This document shows positions 7,692-17,911 of a stretch of DNA of 34,756 nucleotides, piece by piece. The stretch's first letter is position 1, and each line of letters begins with the position of its first letter. The translations under genes were made by a program, and so were the position numbers. The DNA lies in assembly GCA_945868215.1 (NCBI GenBank), contig CAMBLN010000009.1, positions 1 through 34,756 of the forward strand, given 5' to 3'. The stretch is from Opitutus sp. GAS368 (GTDB lineage Bacteria; Verrucomicrobiota; Verrucomicrobiia; Opitutales; Opitutaceae). Below the pieces are notes generated by a model, which was given only the letters and a program-made list of their open reading frames with translations, did no database searches and was not told the DNA's origin.

Positions 7692-8354
7692 CTAGACCGT
7701 CCGATACCAAGATTCCTCGGTCAAGGCGGGCCCCGCATAATACACCACGTGAAGCACGCGGCGGTGGCGCGGGCTGACGGCGGGTGAAGAGGCGTGGAGG
7801 GTGAGGGGCTTCATGAGAAGCGCCTCGCCGCGGCGGGCGAGGCAGACGTGTTCGCCGCAGTTTTCCAGGGCGGCGGGGATGGCGGTGCTTTTGAGAATGC
7901 CGAGGAGGTGGCTGGCGGGGGCGACGCGGAGGGGGCCGTTGGCGTCATCGCAGTCGTCGATGTGGAGGCGGACGGCCAGGAGGTTTTCAACAATGGCGCG
8001 GGGCGGCCGGGCGTAGTCGACGCCGTCTTTTTTGGAGGGCAGATCGAAGCCGGCGGTGGTGACGGGACGCGCGAAAGGAAACATCACGTCCTGATGCCAG
8101 GTGACTTTCCAGTTCGAGCCCGGGGTTTTGTCGAAGGCGATGGCCTGGATGGCGGGGGCGTTGTCGGGCAGGCGGCCGGCGGCGGCGAGTTCGCGACGAA
8201 GCTGGATGACGATGTGGCGGACAACGGGAAGATCGAGACGGCAGCGGGTGCCTGCTTCGCCTTCGGTGAAGGCGGTGTCGCGCAAGGCATCGAGCGATGA
8301 CGGCGCGATGGCGGTGGGAAAAAGATCCCAGCCTTGCTGCGCGAGGCGGCTCAT
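7692..8354 (-). CDS. Phytanoyl-CoA dioxygenase (PhyH) family protein
   Basis: MSRLAQQGWDLFPTAIAPSSLDALRD...WKVTWHQDVMFPFA...NLLAVRLHIDDCDDANGPLRVAPASHLLG...LHASSPAVSPRHRRVLHVVYYAG; HxD-like and distal H/R motifs. An upstream TTG start at 8375 is possible. Confidence 0.85.
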   Translation of the reverse strand: MSRLAQQGWDLFPTAIAPSSLDALRDTAFTEGEAGTRCRLDLPVVRHIVIQLRRELAAAGRLPDNAPAIQAIAFDKTPGSNWKVTWHQDVMFPFARPVTTAGFDLPSKKDGVDYARPPRAIVENLLAVRLHIDDCDDANGPLRVAPASHLLGILKSTAIPAALENCGEHVCLARRGEALLMKPLTLHASSPAVSPRHRRVLHVVYYAGPALTEESWYRTV

Positions 8355-8371
8355 TTCCCGTGTCAGCCGGT

Positions 8372-8827
8372 TCAACGCGAGATGTCGCGTTGGGTGAGAA
8401 CCTTGAAGCCGTGGTTGTTGAGCGATTGGGCGGCGACGTCGGCATCCTCGATGTTCATCGCTAGGGCGGACTTGCCGTCGGGGCGTTTGATGAAGCTGTA
8501 GATGTAGTGGATGTTGATCTCGGCCTCGAGGAGAGCCTTGAGGACCTCCTTCAAGTCGCCCTCGTCGCTGATTTCGACGGCGAGGACGTCCACTTCGGTG
8601 TAGGGAAAATCATTGTTGATCATCAGCTCGCGGGCCTTGTCCGGATCGTCGACGATGAGGCGCAGGATGGAGCTGTCGGTCGTGTCGAGCACGGTGAGCG
8701 CCATGACGTGGACGTTGTTGTCCTTGAGGAGCGCGGTGAGATCGTAGAGGCGGCCGACGCGGTTTTCCGCGAAGACGGAGAACTGTTTCACGGGATCGGT
8801 GCCGATGGAGATATTGGTGGACGCCAT
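8372..8827 (-). CDS. ACT domain protein
   Basis: KQFSVFAENRVGRLYDLTALLKDNNVHVMALTVLDTTDSSILRLIVDDPDKARELM...VLKALLEAEINIHYIYSF: two ACT-like units. Confidence 0.85.
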   Translation of the reverse strand: MASTNISIGTDPVKQFSVFAENRVGRLYDLTALLKDNNVHVMALTVLDTTDSSILRLIVDDPDKARELMINNDFPYTEVDVLAVEISDEGDLKEVLKALLEAEINIHYIYSFIKRPDGKSALAMNIEDADVAAQSLNNHGFKVLTQRDISR

Positions 8828-8974
8828 AGTGGGCTGGATGCGGGAGACTGCGAGGAGTCGCGGGCGCGGTCAATCGCGCGGGCGAAGGAGCGGACGCGCA
8901 AGCATTCTTAGGAGGGGCTAAACAACTTGCATAGCGGGGTGGCGTTACCTGACATCGCGCCGATCACAGATTTT

Positions 8975-9883
8975 ATGGAACGAGAGCACTCCCGACACCA
9001 TGCGGATATCCAGCACCGCGCCGAGACGAGCGCGGCGCTGGTGCTGCGCGGGATCGCGCTGAACTTCGTGCTGGCGATCGTGAAGTTTGCCGGAGGTATT
9101 CTTGGCGGCACTTATGCGTTGATCGCCGATGGGGTGGAGTCGCTGCTGGATGTGTTTTCGTCGGCGCTGGTGTGGGCGGGATTCCGCGTCGCGGCGCGTC
9201 CGCCGGACGAGGATCACCCTTACGGACACGGCAAGGCGGAGCCGCTGGCGGCGATGGCGGTGGGGCTGGTGATTTTTGGCGCGGCGGTGTGGATCGCGGT
9301 GCATGCGGTGCGCGAGATCATCACGCCGCACCGTTCGCCGCACTGGGCGACGCTGCCGTTGCTGGCGGGCATCGTGGCGGTGAAGTGGTGGTTTTCACGA
9401 CGCATGGCTCGGGCGGGTGAAGCCGAAGGCAGCACGGGACTCGGCGCGGAAGCGTGGCATCATTATTCGGATGCGTTGACCTCGGCGGCGGCGTTTGTGG
9501 GCATTGCGATCGCGGTGACCTGCGGCGAAGGCTACGAGGCGGCGGACGACTGGGCGGCGTTGATCGCGTGCGGCGTGATCGTGTTCAACGGCGTCACGAT
9601 TTTTCACCGCGCGCTCGGCGACGTGATGGACACGGCGGTGCCGCTGGCATTTGAAAACGAAGTGCGCGCGGTGGCGGGCGCGGTGGCGGGCGTGCGCGGC
9701 ATCGACAAATGCCGCGTGCGCAAAAGCGGACTCAGCCACCTGGTGGATATTCACGTCGAGGTGAATCCGCGGCTGTCGGTTTACGACGGCCACGAGATCG
9801 CGCATGCGGTGAAGGATGCGCTGATTCATTCGGTGCTGCGCATTTCCGATGTGTCGGTGCACATCGAGCCGTCGCACGAGTAG
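8975..9883 (+). CDS. Cation diffusion facilitator (CDF) family transporter
   Basis: LNFVLAIVKFAGGILGGTYALIADGVESLLDVFSSALVWAGFRVAARPPDEDHPYGHGKAEPLAAM; metal-site motifs (ADGVESLLD, HPYGHGKAE), HHYSDALTSAAAFVG. Confidence 0.93.
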   Translation: MEREHSRHHADIQHRAETSAALVLRGIALNFVLAIVKFAGGILGGTYALIADGVESLLDVFSSALVWAGFRVAARPPDEDHPYGHGKAEPLAAMAVGLVIFGAAVWIAVHAVREIITPHRSPHWATLPLLAGIVAVKWWFSRRMARAGEAEGSTGLGAEAWHHYSDALTSAAAFVGIAIAVTCGEGYEAADDWAALIACGVIVFNGVTIFHRALGDVMDTAVPLAFENEVRAVAGAVAGVRGIDKCRVRKSGLSHLVDIHVEVNPRLSVYDGHEIAHAVKDALIHSVLRISDVSVHIEPSHE

Positions 9884-9937
9884 GCGGGAGGCTTTGGCGT
9901 TTGCGGGGTGGCGCGCGATTTGCATAGCTCAGCGGCA

Positions 9938-11764
9938 ATGAAAGTCCGCAACGTCGCGAAGCCGCTCAGTAAAAACCCCAACTTGCTCAAATGGGTCGCC
10001 AAGATGGCCGATCTTACCAAGCCCGCGGCGATCCACTGGGTCGATGGTTCGCAGGAGGAATACGAGGCGCTGTGCGCGCAGATGGTGGACGCCGGGACCT
10101 TCACCAAGCTCAACGAAAAGCTGTGGCCCGGCTGCTACTATGCGCGCTCCGGTGCAAGCGACGTGGCGCGCGTGGAGGACCGGACATTCATTTGTTCGCT
10201 GTCGAAGGACAACGCAGGGCCGACCAACAACTGGGTCGATCCCTTCGCGATGCGCAAAACGCTGAAGGGCCTTTTCAAAGGCTGCATGGCGGGCCGCACG
10301 ATGTATGTGCTGCCCTTCAGCATGGGGCCGGTGGGATCACCGCTTTCGCAGATCGGCGTGGAGCTGACCGATTCGCCGTATGTCGTCGTGAACATGCGCA
10401 TCATGGCGCGCATCGGCCTGCCGGTTTTCAAGGAGATCGATAAAAATGAAAAACGCGTCGTCCCCTGCGTTCATTCGGTGGGAGCGCCGCTGGCGGAAGG
10501 ACAGGCGGATGTCGCGTGGCCCTGCAACAAGGAGAAGTATATCGTTCACTTTCCGGAGACGCGCGAGATCTGGTCCTACGGTTCGGGCTACGGCGGCAAT
10601 GCGTTGCTGGGCAAAAAGTGTTTCGCGCTGCGCATCGCGTCCAACATGGCGCGCGACGAAGGCTGGATGGCCGAGCACATGTTGATCCTCGGCGTGGAAG
10701 ATCCGAAGGGCGAAAAGACCTACGTTGCCGCGGCGTTCCCGAGTGCTTGCGGAAAGACCAACTTCGCCATGCTGATCCCGCCGCCCGCGTTGCAGGAAAA
10801 AGGGTGGAAGGTGTGGACCGTCGGAGATGATATCGCGTGGATCAAACCCGACGCGAACGGGCGGTTGCATGCGATCAACCCCGAGGCCGGTTTCTTTGGC
10901 GTCGCACCGGGAACGTCGGTGCACACGAACCCGAACGCGATGGCGTCGCTGGCGAAGAACACGATCTTCACGAACGTCGCGCTCACACCCGACGGCGGGG
11001 TATGGTGGGAAGGGATGACGGACAAACCGCCGGGACTCTGCGAAGACTGGCAGGGCAAGACCTGGACGCCGGAAATCGCGAAGATCACCGGTGCGAAGGC
11101 GGCGCATCCGAATTCGCGGTTCACGGCGCCGGCCTCGCAGTGTCCGACGATCGATCCCGACTGGGAGGCACCGCAGGGCGTGCCGATCAGCGCGATCATT
11201 TTTGGCGGACGCCGCGCGGGGACCGTGCCGTTGGTTTACCAGGCGTTCAACTGGAGCGCGGGCGTGTATGTGGGCGCGACGATGGGCTCGGAGATGACGG
11301 CGGCGGCGGCGGGGACGATCGGCAAGGTGCGCCGCGATCCCTTCGCGATGCTGCCCTTCTGCGGGTATCACATGGGCGATTATTTCCGCCACTGGATCTC
11401 CATGCAGAAAAACCTGAGCGAGACGCCGCGCATTTTCAGCGTGAACTGGTTCCGCAAGGACGCGGACGGGAAGTTCATGTGGCCCGGCTTCAGCGAGAAC
11501 ATGCGCGTGTTGAAGTGGGTGGTGGACCGCTGCCGCGGCCGCGCGCTGGCGAAGGAGACGCCCATCGGCTGGCAGCCGCGCTATGCCGAGATCGATTGGA
11601 CGGGCAGCGACTTTACGCACGAGCAGTTCACCGAGTTGCAACGCATCGACCGCGCGGCGTGGCGTGCGGAGGTGATCGGCCACGAGGAGCTGTTCATCGA
11701 CCTGCACTCGCATCTGCCAAAAGAGATGGTTTACGAGCGCGAATTGCTGATTTGCCGCCTTTAA
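9938..11764 (+). CDS. pckG: Phosphoenolpyruvate carboxykinase (GTP)
   Basis: [16 protein letters not shown] kinase loop, [55 protein letters not shown]. Confidence 0.96.
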   Translation: MKVRNVAKPLSKNPNLLKWVAKMADLTKPAAIHWVDGSQEEYEALCAQMVDAGTFTKLNEKLWPGCYYARSGASDVARVEDRTFICSLSKDNAGPTNNWVDPFAMRKTLKGLFKGCMAGRTMYVLPFSMGPVGSPLSQIGVELTDSPYVVVNMRIMARIGLPVFKEIDKNEKRVVPCVHSVGAPLAEGQADVAWPCNKEKYIVHFPETREIWSYGSGYGGNALLGKKCFALRIASNMARDEGWMAEHMLILGVEDPKGEKTYVAAAFPSACGKTNFAMLIPPPALQEKGWKVWTVGDDIAWIKPDANGRLHAINPEAGFFGVAPGTSVHTNPNAMASLAKNTIFTNVALTPDGGVWWEGMTDKPPGLCEDWQGKTWTPEIAKITGAKAAHPNSRFTAPASQCPTIDPDWEAPQGVPISAIIFGGRRAGTVPLVYQAFNWSAGVYVGATMGSEMTAAAAGTIGKVRRDPFAMLPFCGYHMGDYFRHWISMQKNLSETPRIFSVNWFRKDADGKFMWPGFSENMRVLKWVVDRCRGRALAKETPIGWQPRYAEIDWTGSDFTHEQFTELQRIDRAAWRAEVIGHEELFIDLHSHLPKEMVYERELLICRL

Positions 11765-11853
11765 GCGGTCCGCGCAGCGCAAAAACCGACCAGTGCCCGC
11801 CAAGTGTTGCGGAGCGACGGCGAGGGGTTTCGGGCAGTCTGGAGCCACTCACC

Positions 11854-13263
11854 ATGGTCTCCTCGCTCCTGCCTGATCCCGTCTATATCCCGCGCGTCCA
11901 TGTCGGCATGGATTTGCTTCGGAAATACAACGTGCCGGTGCCCCGGTATACGTCGTATCCGCCGGCGAATCATTTTTCGGATGATATCGCCGCGCTCCGT
12001 CCGGCGGATCTGATTGCGAACGACAACCGGCCGGGGTGCGGGCCGATTTCGATTTATGTGCATCTGCCGTTTTGCCAGAGCCGGTGCTGGTTTTGCGGAT
12101 GCACCAACCTCATTACGACGCGCCAATCGGCGGCGGATGATTATCTGGATGATCTGGAGGAGGAGATCGCGCTGACGGCGCCGCTGATGGATCCAGTGCG
12201 GCGGGTGACGCAGTTTCACCTCGGCGGGGGCACGCCCACGTTTTTATCGAAGGCGCAACTGCAGCGGCTCGGGCGGATTTTCAAATCGGCGTTCCCCTTT
12301 GCGCCCGAGGCGGAGATCGCGGTCGAGATTGATCCGCGTCACCTTGATGCGGGGCAAGTCGAGGCGTTACGGGAAATGGGCGCGAGGCGTGCGTCGCTGG
12401 GAGTGCAGGACACCGATCCGGCCGTGCAGGCGGCGATTCACCGCGTGCAGCCGCCGGCGATGAACGAACGGGCGGTCACGTTGCTGCGCAACGCGGGCTT
12501 CACCTCGATCAACGTCGATCTCATTTACGGCCTGCCGAAGCAGACGGTGTCCACCTTTGCGCGGACCATTGACGACGTGCTCGGCCTCGGGCCGGACCGG
12601 CTCTCGGTTTTCAGTTACGCGCATGTGCCGGGCTTGAAGCCGGCGCAGCGGATTTTCGACCAGCAAGGCAACCTGCCCGGAATCGACGAGAAGCTGCGGA
12701 TGCAGATTCTGGCGCGCGAGCGTCTGCCGGCCTCGGGGTATGTGGAGATCGGCATGGATCACTATGCGCGACCCAACGACGAACTGGCCGTCGCGGCGCG
12801 GGAAAGCGGATTGCACCGGAATTTCCAAGGTTACAGCACGCGGGCCGGGGCGTCCATTTACGGGTTTGGCATCTCGGCGATTTCAACGACGCCCGACGGC
12901 TACCGGCAGAACCACAAGAGCCTGGCGACCTACCGCATGGCGTTGCTCAAGGGCGAACTGCCGGTGGCGCGCGGCTGGAGGTTGACGGAAGAAGACCGCC
13001 GCCGGCAGGTGATCATCATGCGTCTGATGTGCGAACACCGGCTGGACTTCGCCGCGCTGTCCCGCGAACTGAACGTGGATGTCGCCGGCGTCTACGCCGG
13101 AGAGCTTGCCTCGCTGGCCGATCTGGAGGCCGACGGAATCGTCGTGCGCACGGGAACAGGTATCGAAATAACCGATACGGGTCTGCCCTTTGTGCGCATG
13201 GTGGCGGCGCGGTTTGACGCGTATCGCACGCGGGGCGCGGTCTGTCATGCGCGCGCGGTTTAA
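11854..13263 (+). CDS. hemN: Oxygen-independent coproporphyrinogen III oxidase/dehydrogenase (radical SAM)
   Basis: RYTSYPPANHF, IYVHLPFCQSRCWFCGC (CxxxCxxCxC), FHLGGGTPTFLS, VDLIYGLPKQTVSTF. Start chosen inside the long ORF 10837-13263, because its upstream part overlaps pckG. Confidence 0.92.
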   Translation: MVSSLLPDPVYIPRVHVGMDLLRKYNVPVPRYTSYPPANHFSDDIAALRPADLIANDNRPGCGPISIYVHLPFCQSRCWFCGCTNLITTRQSAADDYLDDLEEEIALTAPLMDPVRRVTQFHLGGGTPTFLSKAQLQRLGRIFKSAFPFAPEAEIAVEIDPRHLDAGQVEALREMGARRASLGVQDTDPAVQAAIHRVQPPAMNERAVTLLRNAGFTSINVDLIYGLPKQTVSTFARTIDDVLGLGPDRLSVFSYAHVPGLKPAQRIFDQQGNLPGIDEKLRMQILARERLPASGYVEIGMDHYARPNDELAVAARESGLHRNFQGYSTRAGASIYGFGISAISTTPDGYRQNHKSLATYRMALLKGELPVARGWRLTEEDRRRQVIIMRLMCEHRLDFAALSRELNVDVAGVYAGELASLADLEADGIVVRTGTGIEITDTGLPFVRMVAARFDAYRTRGAVCHARAV

Positions 13264-13270
13264 GGCCGGA

Positions 13271-13768
13271 TCAAAACGCTTGCCGGCTTTGCAAGACGGC
13301 GAGGAGGAACAGCGCGATCATCGCGAAGGCGCAGAAAAGGCGTCCGACCGTTGAGATAAGGAAGCCGACCGCGGCGCCGGCGCCGGCGAGGAGGGAGGCG
13401 CGGTTGGATTTTTCGGCGATGAGTTTTTCGGCGGCGACCGCGCCGAGCACGGTGCCGAGGAGCAGCATGGGGAAGGAGAAGAACATTCCGATCAGCGCGC
13501 CGCCGCCCGCGCCGACCATGCCCCATTTGCCGCCGCCGAAAAGGCGGGTGCCGAGCAGGACGCCGCCAAAATCGACGATCACGGACAGCAGCCAGAAACC
13601 GGCGATCCAACCGATGACCATCCAGGAGACATCGCCCGGCAGGAGGAGCTTGTGCACGATCATCGCGACGAAGATGAGGGTGGTGCCGGGCAGCAGCGGG
13701 ATCACGACGCCGGCAAGACCGATGAGGGTCAGCAGGAAGGTGAGCGACCAGATGAGATAGGTTTCCAT
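13271..13768 (-). CDS. DUF456 family membrane protein
   Basis: Gly-rich multi-TM: LTLIGLAGVVIPLLPGTTLIFVAMIVHKLL...DFGGVLLGTRLFGGGKWGMVGAGGGALIGMFF. Confidence 0.85.
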   Translation of the reverse strand: METYLIWSLTFLLTLIGLAGVVIPLLPGTTLIFVAMIVHKLLLPGDVSWMVIGWIAGFWLLSVIVDFGGVLLGTRLFGGGKWGMVGAGGGALIGMFFSFPMLLLGTVLGAVAAEKLIAEKSNRASLLAGAGAAVGFLISTVGRLFCAFAMIALFLLAVLQSRQAF

Positions 13769-13836
13769 GGGGGAGTTATTTCAGCGGGTCGGACGGCGGA
13801 CGCGAGTGGGAGCGCGAGCAAGCGCGCGGCCAGCAG

Positions 13837-15267
13837 TTAGCGGACGGTGCGCAGCTGGACGCTTTTGACGAGACGGTCGGCGGCGAGGATGTCGGTCGCG
13901 ATGATGAGTTTGTCGCCGACCTGAACCTTGCCCTCTTTTTGGAGGTGGAAAATCGCGCTGCTGATCGTGTGGTCGGGATCGGAGTCGAGCGGGAGCAGGT
14001 AGGGTTCGACGCCACGGAGGATGCGCATCTGGCGAAGGACCTCGACGGAGTTGGTCATGGCGTGAATCGGGGCAAGGGCGGGGCGGAGCGCGGCGAGTCC
14101 GCCGGCCATGGTGCCGTGGCGGGTGAAGGTGACGAGGACCGAGTCGGGAAGCTGGTGGGCGAGGAGGACGGCGGAGTGAAGGAGCTTGATGCGGTCGCCG
14201 GTGAGGTGCTCGGGTTCGGCGAACTCGAACGGGCCCTCCTGCTCGATGCGGCGGGCGATGCGATCGAGGACCTGGACGCATTCGAGGGGGTATTTGCCGA
14301 CGGTGGTTTCACCGGAGAGCATGACGCAGTCGGCTTTTTCGTAGACGGCGTTGGCGACGTCGGTGATTTCGGCGCGGGTGGGGACGGGGGAGCCGATCAT
14401 CGATTCGAGCGTGTGGGTGGCGATGATGACGGGTTTGCCGTAGTGGAAGCAGGCTTTGACGGCGCGGCGCTGGATGACGGGCAGGTCTTCGAGCGGGCAC
14501 TCGATGCCGAGGTCGCCGCGGGCAACCATCAGGGAATCGGTGGCGATGATGATCTCGTCGAGGTTGGCGATGGCGGTCTGGTCCTCGATCTTGGCGATGA
14601 TTTTCGCGTGGGATTTGTTGGCGGCGAGGAATTCGCGGAGCTGGACGATGTCCTTGGCCTCGCGGACGAAGGAAAGGGCGACGAAGTCGATGCCCTCCTC
14701 GATGCCGAGAAGCGTGTCGAGGCGGTCTTTTTCGGTGAAGGAAGGGAGGTTTACCTTCACGCCGGGAAGGTTGATGTGGCGGCGGGAACTGAGGGCGCCG
14801 GGGGTGAGAACTTTGCAGCGGATGTGGTTGTTGTTTTTGGCGAGGACCTCGAACCGCATGAGACCGCTGTCAACGAGGACGATGTCGCCGACGTGGATAT
14901 CGTTGACGAGATCCTGGTAGTTGACGTTGACGGAGCGGATTTCTTCGCCGCCCTCGCGGTCGCCGGGTTTGACGGTGAAGTCGAAGGTCTCGCCGATCTT
15001 GAGTTCGATGGGGGCCTCGACGTCGCCGGTGCGGATCTCGGGGCCCTTGATGTCCATCATGATGGCGATCTCGCGGCCGACCTTTTTGGAGACGGCGCGG
15101 ATGCGGCGGATGACGGCGCGGGTCCACTCGTGGTTGCCGTGGGCCATGTTGAGGCGGGCGACGTCGACGCCGGCGAGGATGAGTTTTTCGAGCATTTCCT
15201 CGGACTGGGTGGCAGGGCCGAGGGTGAAGATGATCTTGGTGCGGCGAAGGGACGAGGAAGTGGACAT
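13837..15267 (-). CDS. pyk: Pyruvate kinase
   Basis: RRTKIIFTLGPATQSEEML, MMDIKGPEIRTG, VDFVALSFVREAKDI, IIAKIEDQTAIANLDEII, MVARGDLGIECPLEDLPVIQR, CVMLSGETTVGKYPLECV. Confidence 0.95.
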   Translation of the reverse strand: MSTSSSLRRTKIIFTLGPATQSEEMLEKLILAGVDVARLNMAHGNHEWTRAVIRRIRAVSKKVGREIAIMMDIKGPEIRTGDVEAPIELKIGETFDFTVKPGDREGGEEIRSVNVNYQDLVNDIHVGDIVLVDSGLMRFEVLAKNNNHIRCKVLTPGALSSRRHINLPGVKVNLPSFTEKDRLDTLLGIEEGIDFVALSFVREAKDIVQLREFLAANKSHAKIIAKIEDQTAIANLDEIIIATDSLMVARGDLGIECPLEDLPVIQRRAVKACFHYGKPVIIATHTLESMIGSPVPTRAEITDVANAVYEKADCVMLSGETTVGKYPLECVQVLDRIARRIEQEGPFEFAEPEHLTGDRIKLLHSAVLLAHQLPDSVLVTFTRHGTMAGGLAALRPALAPIHAMTNSVEVLRQMRILRGVEPYLLPLDSDPDHTISSAIFHLQKEGKVQVGDKLIIATDILAADRLVKSVQLRTVR

Positions 15268-15362
15268 AAGCGGAAATATTGAGGCGCGTTGGCCAACTAA
15301 TGGTCAACCTTCTAAGCAACTGTCGTGCTTAATCCACTACACGATTAGTGCAGCCGATTGGA

Positions 15363-16160
15363 TTAAAGTTCGCAGAAGGCGGTGCCGCCGCCGGAGGCGA
15401 CGATGTTGAACTGGCAGCCGAGGCGGGTGCGCAGGGTGGCGAGGGCGGTCTCGATGGCTTCGTGGCTGTTACAATCGCGGGACAAGTGGGTGAGGTAGAT
15501 GTGACGCCAGCGGGGGCTGGCGACGGCGGCGAGCAAGTCGCACATGGCCTGGTTGGAGAGATGGCCGTGGCGGCCGGAGATGCGCTGTTTGGTGGGCCAC
15601 GGACGCTTGATGTCGGCCTCGAGTAGACGGGGGCAGTGGTTGCTTTCGACGACGACGACATCGACGTCGCGAATGCGCTCGTGGATGTGCTGCGGGGCAT
15701 GGCCGAGATCGGTCAGCCAGGCGAGGCGACGGCGGGGGGAAAACAAGTCGGCCTCGTGTCCGTGGGAGAACGTGAAGCCGACGGGTTCCTGGGCGTCGTG
15801 GGGGACGTGAAAGCTTTCGATTTCGAGGTCCTTGAAAACGAAGCGGGAGCCGGTTTCGAAGATCTGCCAGGAGATTTTGTGGTCGAGCTTGGCCTGGACG
15901 GCGCGGGCGGTGGCGGCGTTGGCGAAGACCTTGATGTGGGGGAATTTTTTCAGGCCGTCGATGCCGGCGACGTGGTCGCCGTGTTCGTGGGTGATGAAGA
16001 CGGCTTCGATTTGGGCGAGGTCTTCGCCGGCGTCGAGGAGGAGCTGGCGGAGTTTGCGCTGGGTGAAACCGGCGTCGATGAGCACGCGTGTCTGCCCGGT
16101 GAGCAGCACGGCGCAATTGCCCGAGCTGCCGCTGCCGAGGATTTTGAAACGCATCGCCAT
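15363..16160 (-). CDS. MBL-fold metallo-hydrolase (WalJ/YycJ-like)
   Basis: MRFKILGSGSSGNCAVLLTGQTRVLIDAGFTQRKL...AVFITHEHGDHVAGIDGL...WLTDLGHAPQHI...VVVESNHCPRLL...IYLTHLSRDCNS; HxHxDH motif. Confidence 0.9.
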   Translation of the reverse strand: MAMRFKILGSGSSGNCAVLLTGQTRVLIDAGFTQRKLRQLLLDAGEDLAQIEAVFITHEHGDHVAGIDGLKKFPHIKVFANAATARAVQAKLDHKISWQIFETGSRFVFKDLEIESFHVPHDAQEPVGFTFSHGHEADLFSPRRRLAWLTDLGHAPQHIHERIRDVDVVVVESNHCPRLLEADIKRPWPTKQRISGRHGHLSNQAMCDLLAAVASPRWRHIYLTHLSRDCNSHEAIETALATLRTRLGCQFNIVASGGGTAFCEL

Positions 16161-16301
16161 GTGTGCAACCGATGAAGGGACGGCGGGGTGGACGTGCAAG
16201 GGGTTTTTCGGCGGCGGATGAAAACGCGACGGGCGTGATGTATCGTCAAGGGGCGGGGAAACCTGCGCATGAATTGACCGGACGGGGTTTTGTGCTAGTT
16301 A

Positions 16302-16790
16302 ATGAACCTTCACATGCCGAAGAAAGCCGCCAAATCCAAAGCCGCCGCGCCCGTTGTCCGCCCGCAGCGCGGTGCGGTCACGATCACGCGGCAGGTGCAT
16401 TTCAACTCGGCGCACCGGTTGTGGAACCCAACGAAGAGCCAGGCGTGGAATGAGAAGCAGTATGGGTTGTGCACGAATCCCCACTGGCACGGGCATAATT
16501 ACGTGATGGAGGTGTCGTTGCGCGGCGAGCCTGACCCCGAGACCGGTTGCATCATGGATCTCGGTGAGTTGAGGCGCATCCTGCATGAGCGCATCGTGGA
16601 CAAGTGCGACCACCGCAACCTGAACGACGAGGTGGATTTTCTGCGGGGCGTCATTCCCTCGACCGAAAATCTGGTGATCGCGTTTTGGAACGAGCTGGCC
16701 GGACACATTCCGGCGGGGCGGTTGCATTGCGTGAAACTTTACGAGACCCCGCGCAATTTCGCCGAGTATCACGGACCGGACGTTATTTAA
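16302..16790 (+). CDS. 6-pyruvoyltetrahydropterin synthase / QueD family protein
   Basis: VTITRQVHFNSAHRL...YGLCTNPHWHGHNYVMEVSLRG...CIMDLGELRRIL...DHRNLNDE...STENLVIAFW...LYETPRNFAEYHG. Confidence 0.88.
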   Translation: MNLHMPKKAAKSKAAAPVVRPQRGAVTITRQVHFNSAHRLWNPTKSQAWNEKQYGLCTNPHWHGHNYVMEVSLRGEPDPETGCIMDLGELRRILHERIVDKCDHRNLNDEVDFLRGVIPSTENLVIAFWNELAGHIPAGRLHCVKLYETPRNFAEYHGPDVI

Positions 16791-16912
16791 TTTATCTTCA
16801 TTACATTATCGGAAAGCGCGTTGGGGACAACGTGCTCCACCTTAACAATTTTTTGTGTCGGCGCGGTTATCGTCACCCGCGCGGCGCGATTTGAAACCCT
16901 CCCAAAAACGAC

Positions 16913-17911
16913 ATGCCTACCAAGAAAAAGCAGCCACAGGCTCCAAAGCCGATGTATCTCCACCGCACCGCATCCGGGGCGGGTCCGCGCATTGCGCGCG
17001 GCTATGACGCGAAGTTTACAGTCACGCCGGACTACCGCGCGTCGTTGCCCGACATGATGGAGACGTCCGAGGCGATCACCGGGGGGAATGTGCCGATCCA
17101 GCAGGTGGGGATTTCGAATTTCAAACTGCCGCTCAACTACCGGACAAAGGCGGGCAAGGTGCTCACGCTCGAGACCAGCGTGACCGGCACGGTGTCGCTG
17201 CAGGCCGAGTTGAAGGGGATCAACATGAGCCGCATCATGCGCTCGTTTTACGACCACAAGGACGAAGTCACGACGGGCGAGTGGATGGGCAGGGTGTTGA
17301 AAGCCTACCTGCGAAAAGTGGAGAGCAAGGCGGCGCGTTTAAAGATCCGCTTTTCCTATCCGCTGACCCAGCAAAGCCTGCGGAGCGGTCTGGAGGGGTT
17401 TCAGTTCTACGACGTCGCGTTCGAAGGCGTGATGACCGAGGACGGACGTTACCGCCGGTTTATCCAGTTTGATTTTGTGTATTCGTCGGCGTGCCCGTGT
17501 TCGGCGGAGTTGTCGGAGCACGCGCGTGATGTGCGCGGGGCCTACACGGTGCCGCATTCGCAGCGCAGCAAGGCGCGGCTCACGATCGAAGAGGCCGACG
17601 GAAAAAAGATCTGGATCGAAGACATTCATGCGCTGTGCGTGCGCGCGTTGCGCACCGAGACGCAGGTGATGGTGAAGCGCGAGGACGAGCAGGCGTTTGC
17701 CGAGTTGAACGGCGCGCACCTGAAGTTTGTCGAGGACGCGGCGCGGCTGCTTTACGCGGAGCTTGCGAAGGACCAGCGCATCGCGGATTTTCAAGTGGCG
17801 TGTTCGCACCAGGAGTCGCTGCATTCGCATGACGCGGTGAGCGTGATCTGCAAAGGCGTGCCCGGCGGGCTGGCGGCGGATTTCAGCGATTTCCGTTCGC
17901 TGGTTTGCTGA
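16913..17911 (+). CDS. folE2: GTP cyclohydrolase I type 2 (FolE2)
   Basis: [74 protein letters not shown]. Confidence 0.93.
   Translation: MPTKKKQPQAPKPMYLHRTASGAGPRIARGYDAKFTVTPDYRASLPDMMETSEAITGGNVPIQQVGISNFKLPLNYRTKAGKVLTLETSVTGTVSLQAELKGINMSRIMRSFYDHKDEVTTGEWMGRVLKAYLRKVESKAARLKIRFSYPLTQQSLRSGLEGFQFYDVAFEGVMTEDGRYRRFIQFDFVYSSACPCSAELSEHARDVRGAYTVPHSQRSKARLTIEEADGKKIWIEDIHALCVRALRTETQVMVKREDEQAFAELNGAHLKFVEDAARLLYAELAKDQRIADFQVACSHQESLHSHDAVSVICKGVPGGLAADFSDFRSLVC

Noticed and set aside
5704-7710. 668-aa - strand ORF
   Set aside because: Arg/Leu-rich antisense shadow of the three-repeat protein and foldback element; high-GC artefact.
10337-11848. 503-aa - strand ORF
   Set aside because: Antisense of pckG; Arg/His-rich composition typical of wrong-frame high-GC translation.
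10837-11853. N-terminal 339 codons of the 808-aa ORF ending at 13263
   Set aside because: Out-of-frame read of pckG; only the part from ~11854 is HemN-like.
13939-15282. 447-aa + strand ORF
   Set aside because: Gly/Asp/Val-rich antisense of pyruvate kinase.
16791-16912. Riboswitch (preQ1/THF) between PTPS and folE2
   Set aside because: Only a weak short stem (cgttgggggacaacg-like); no conserved aptamer core recognised.
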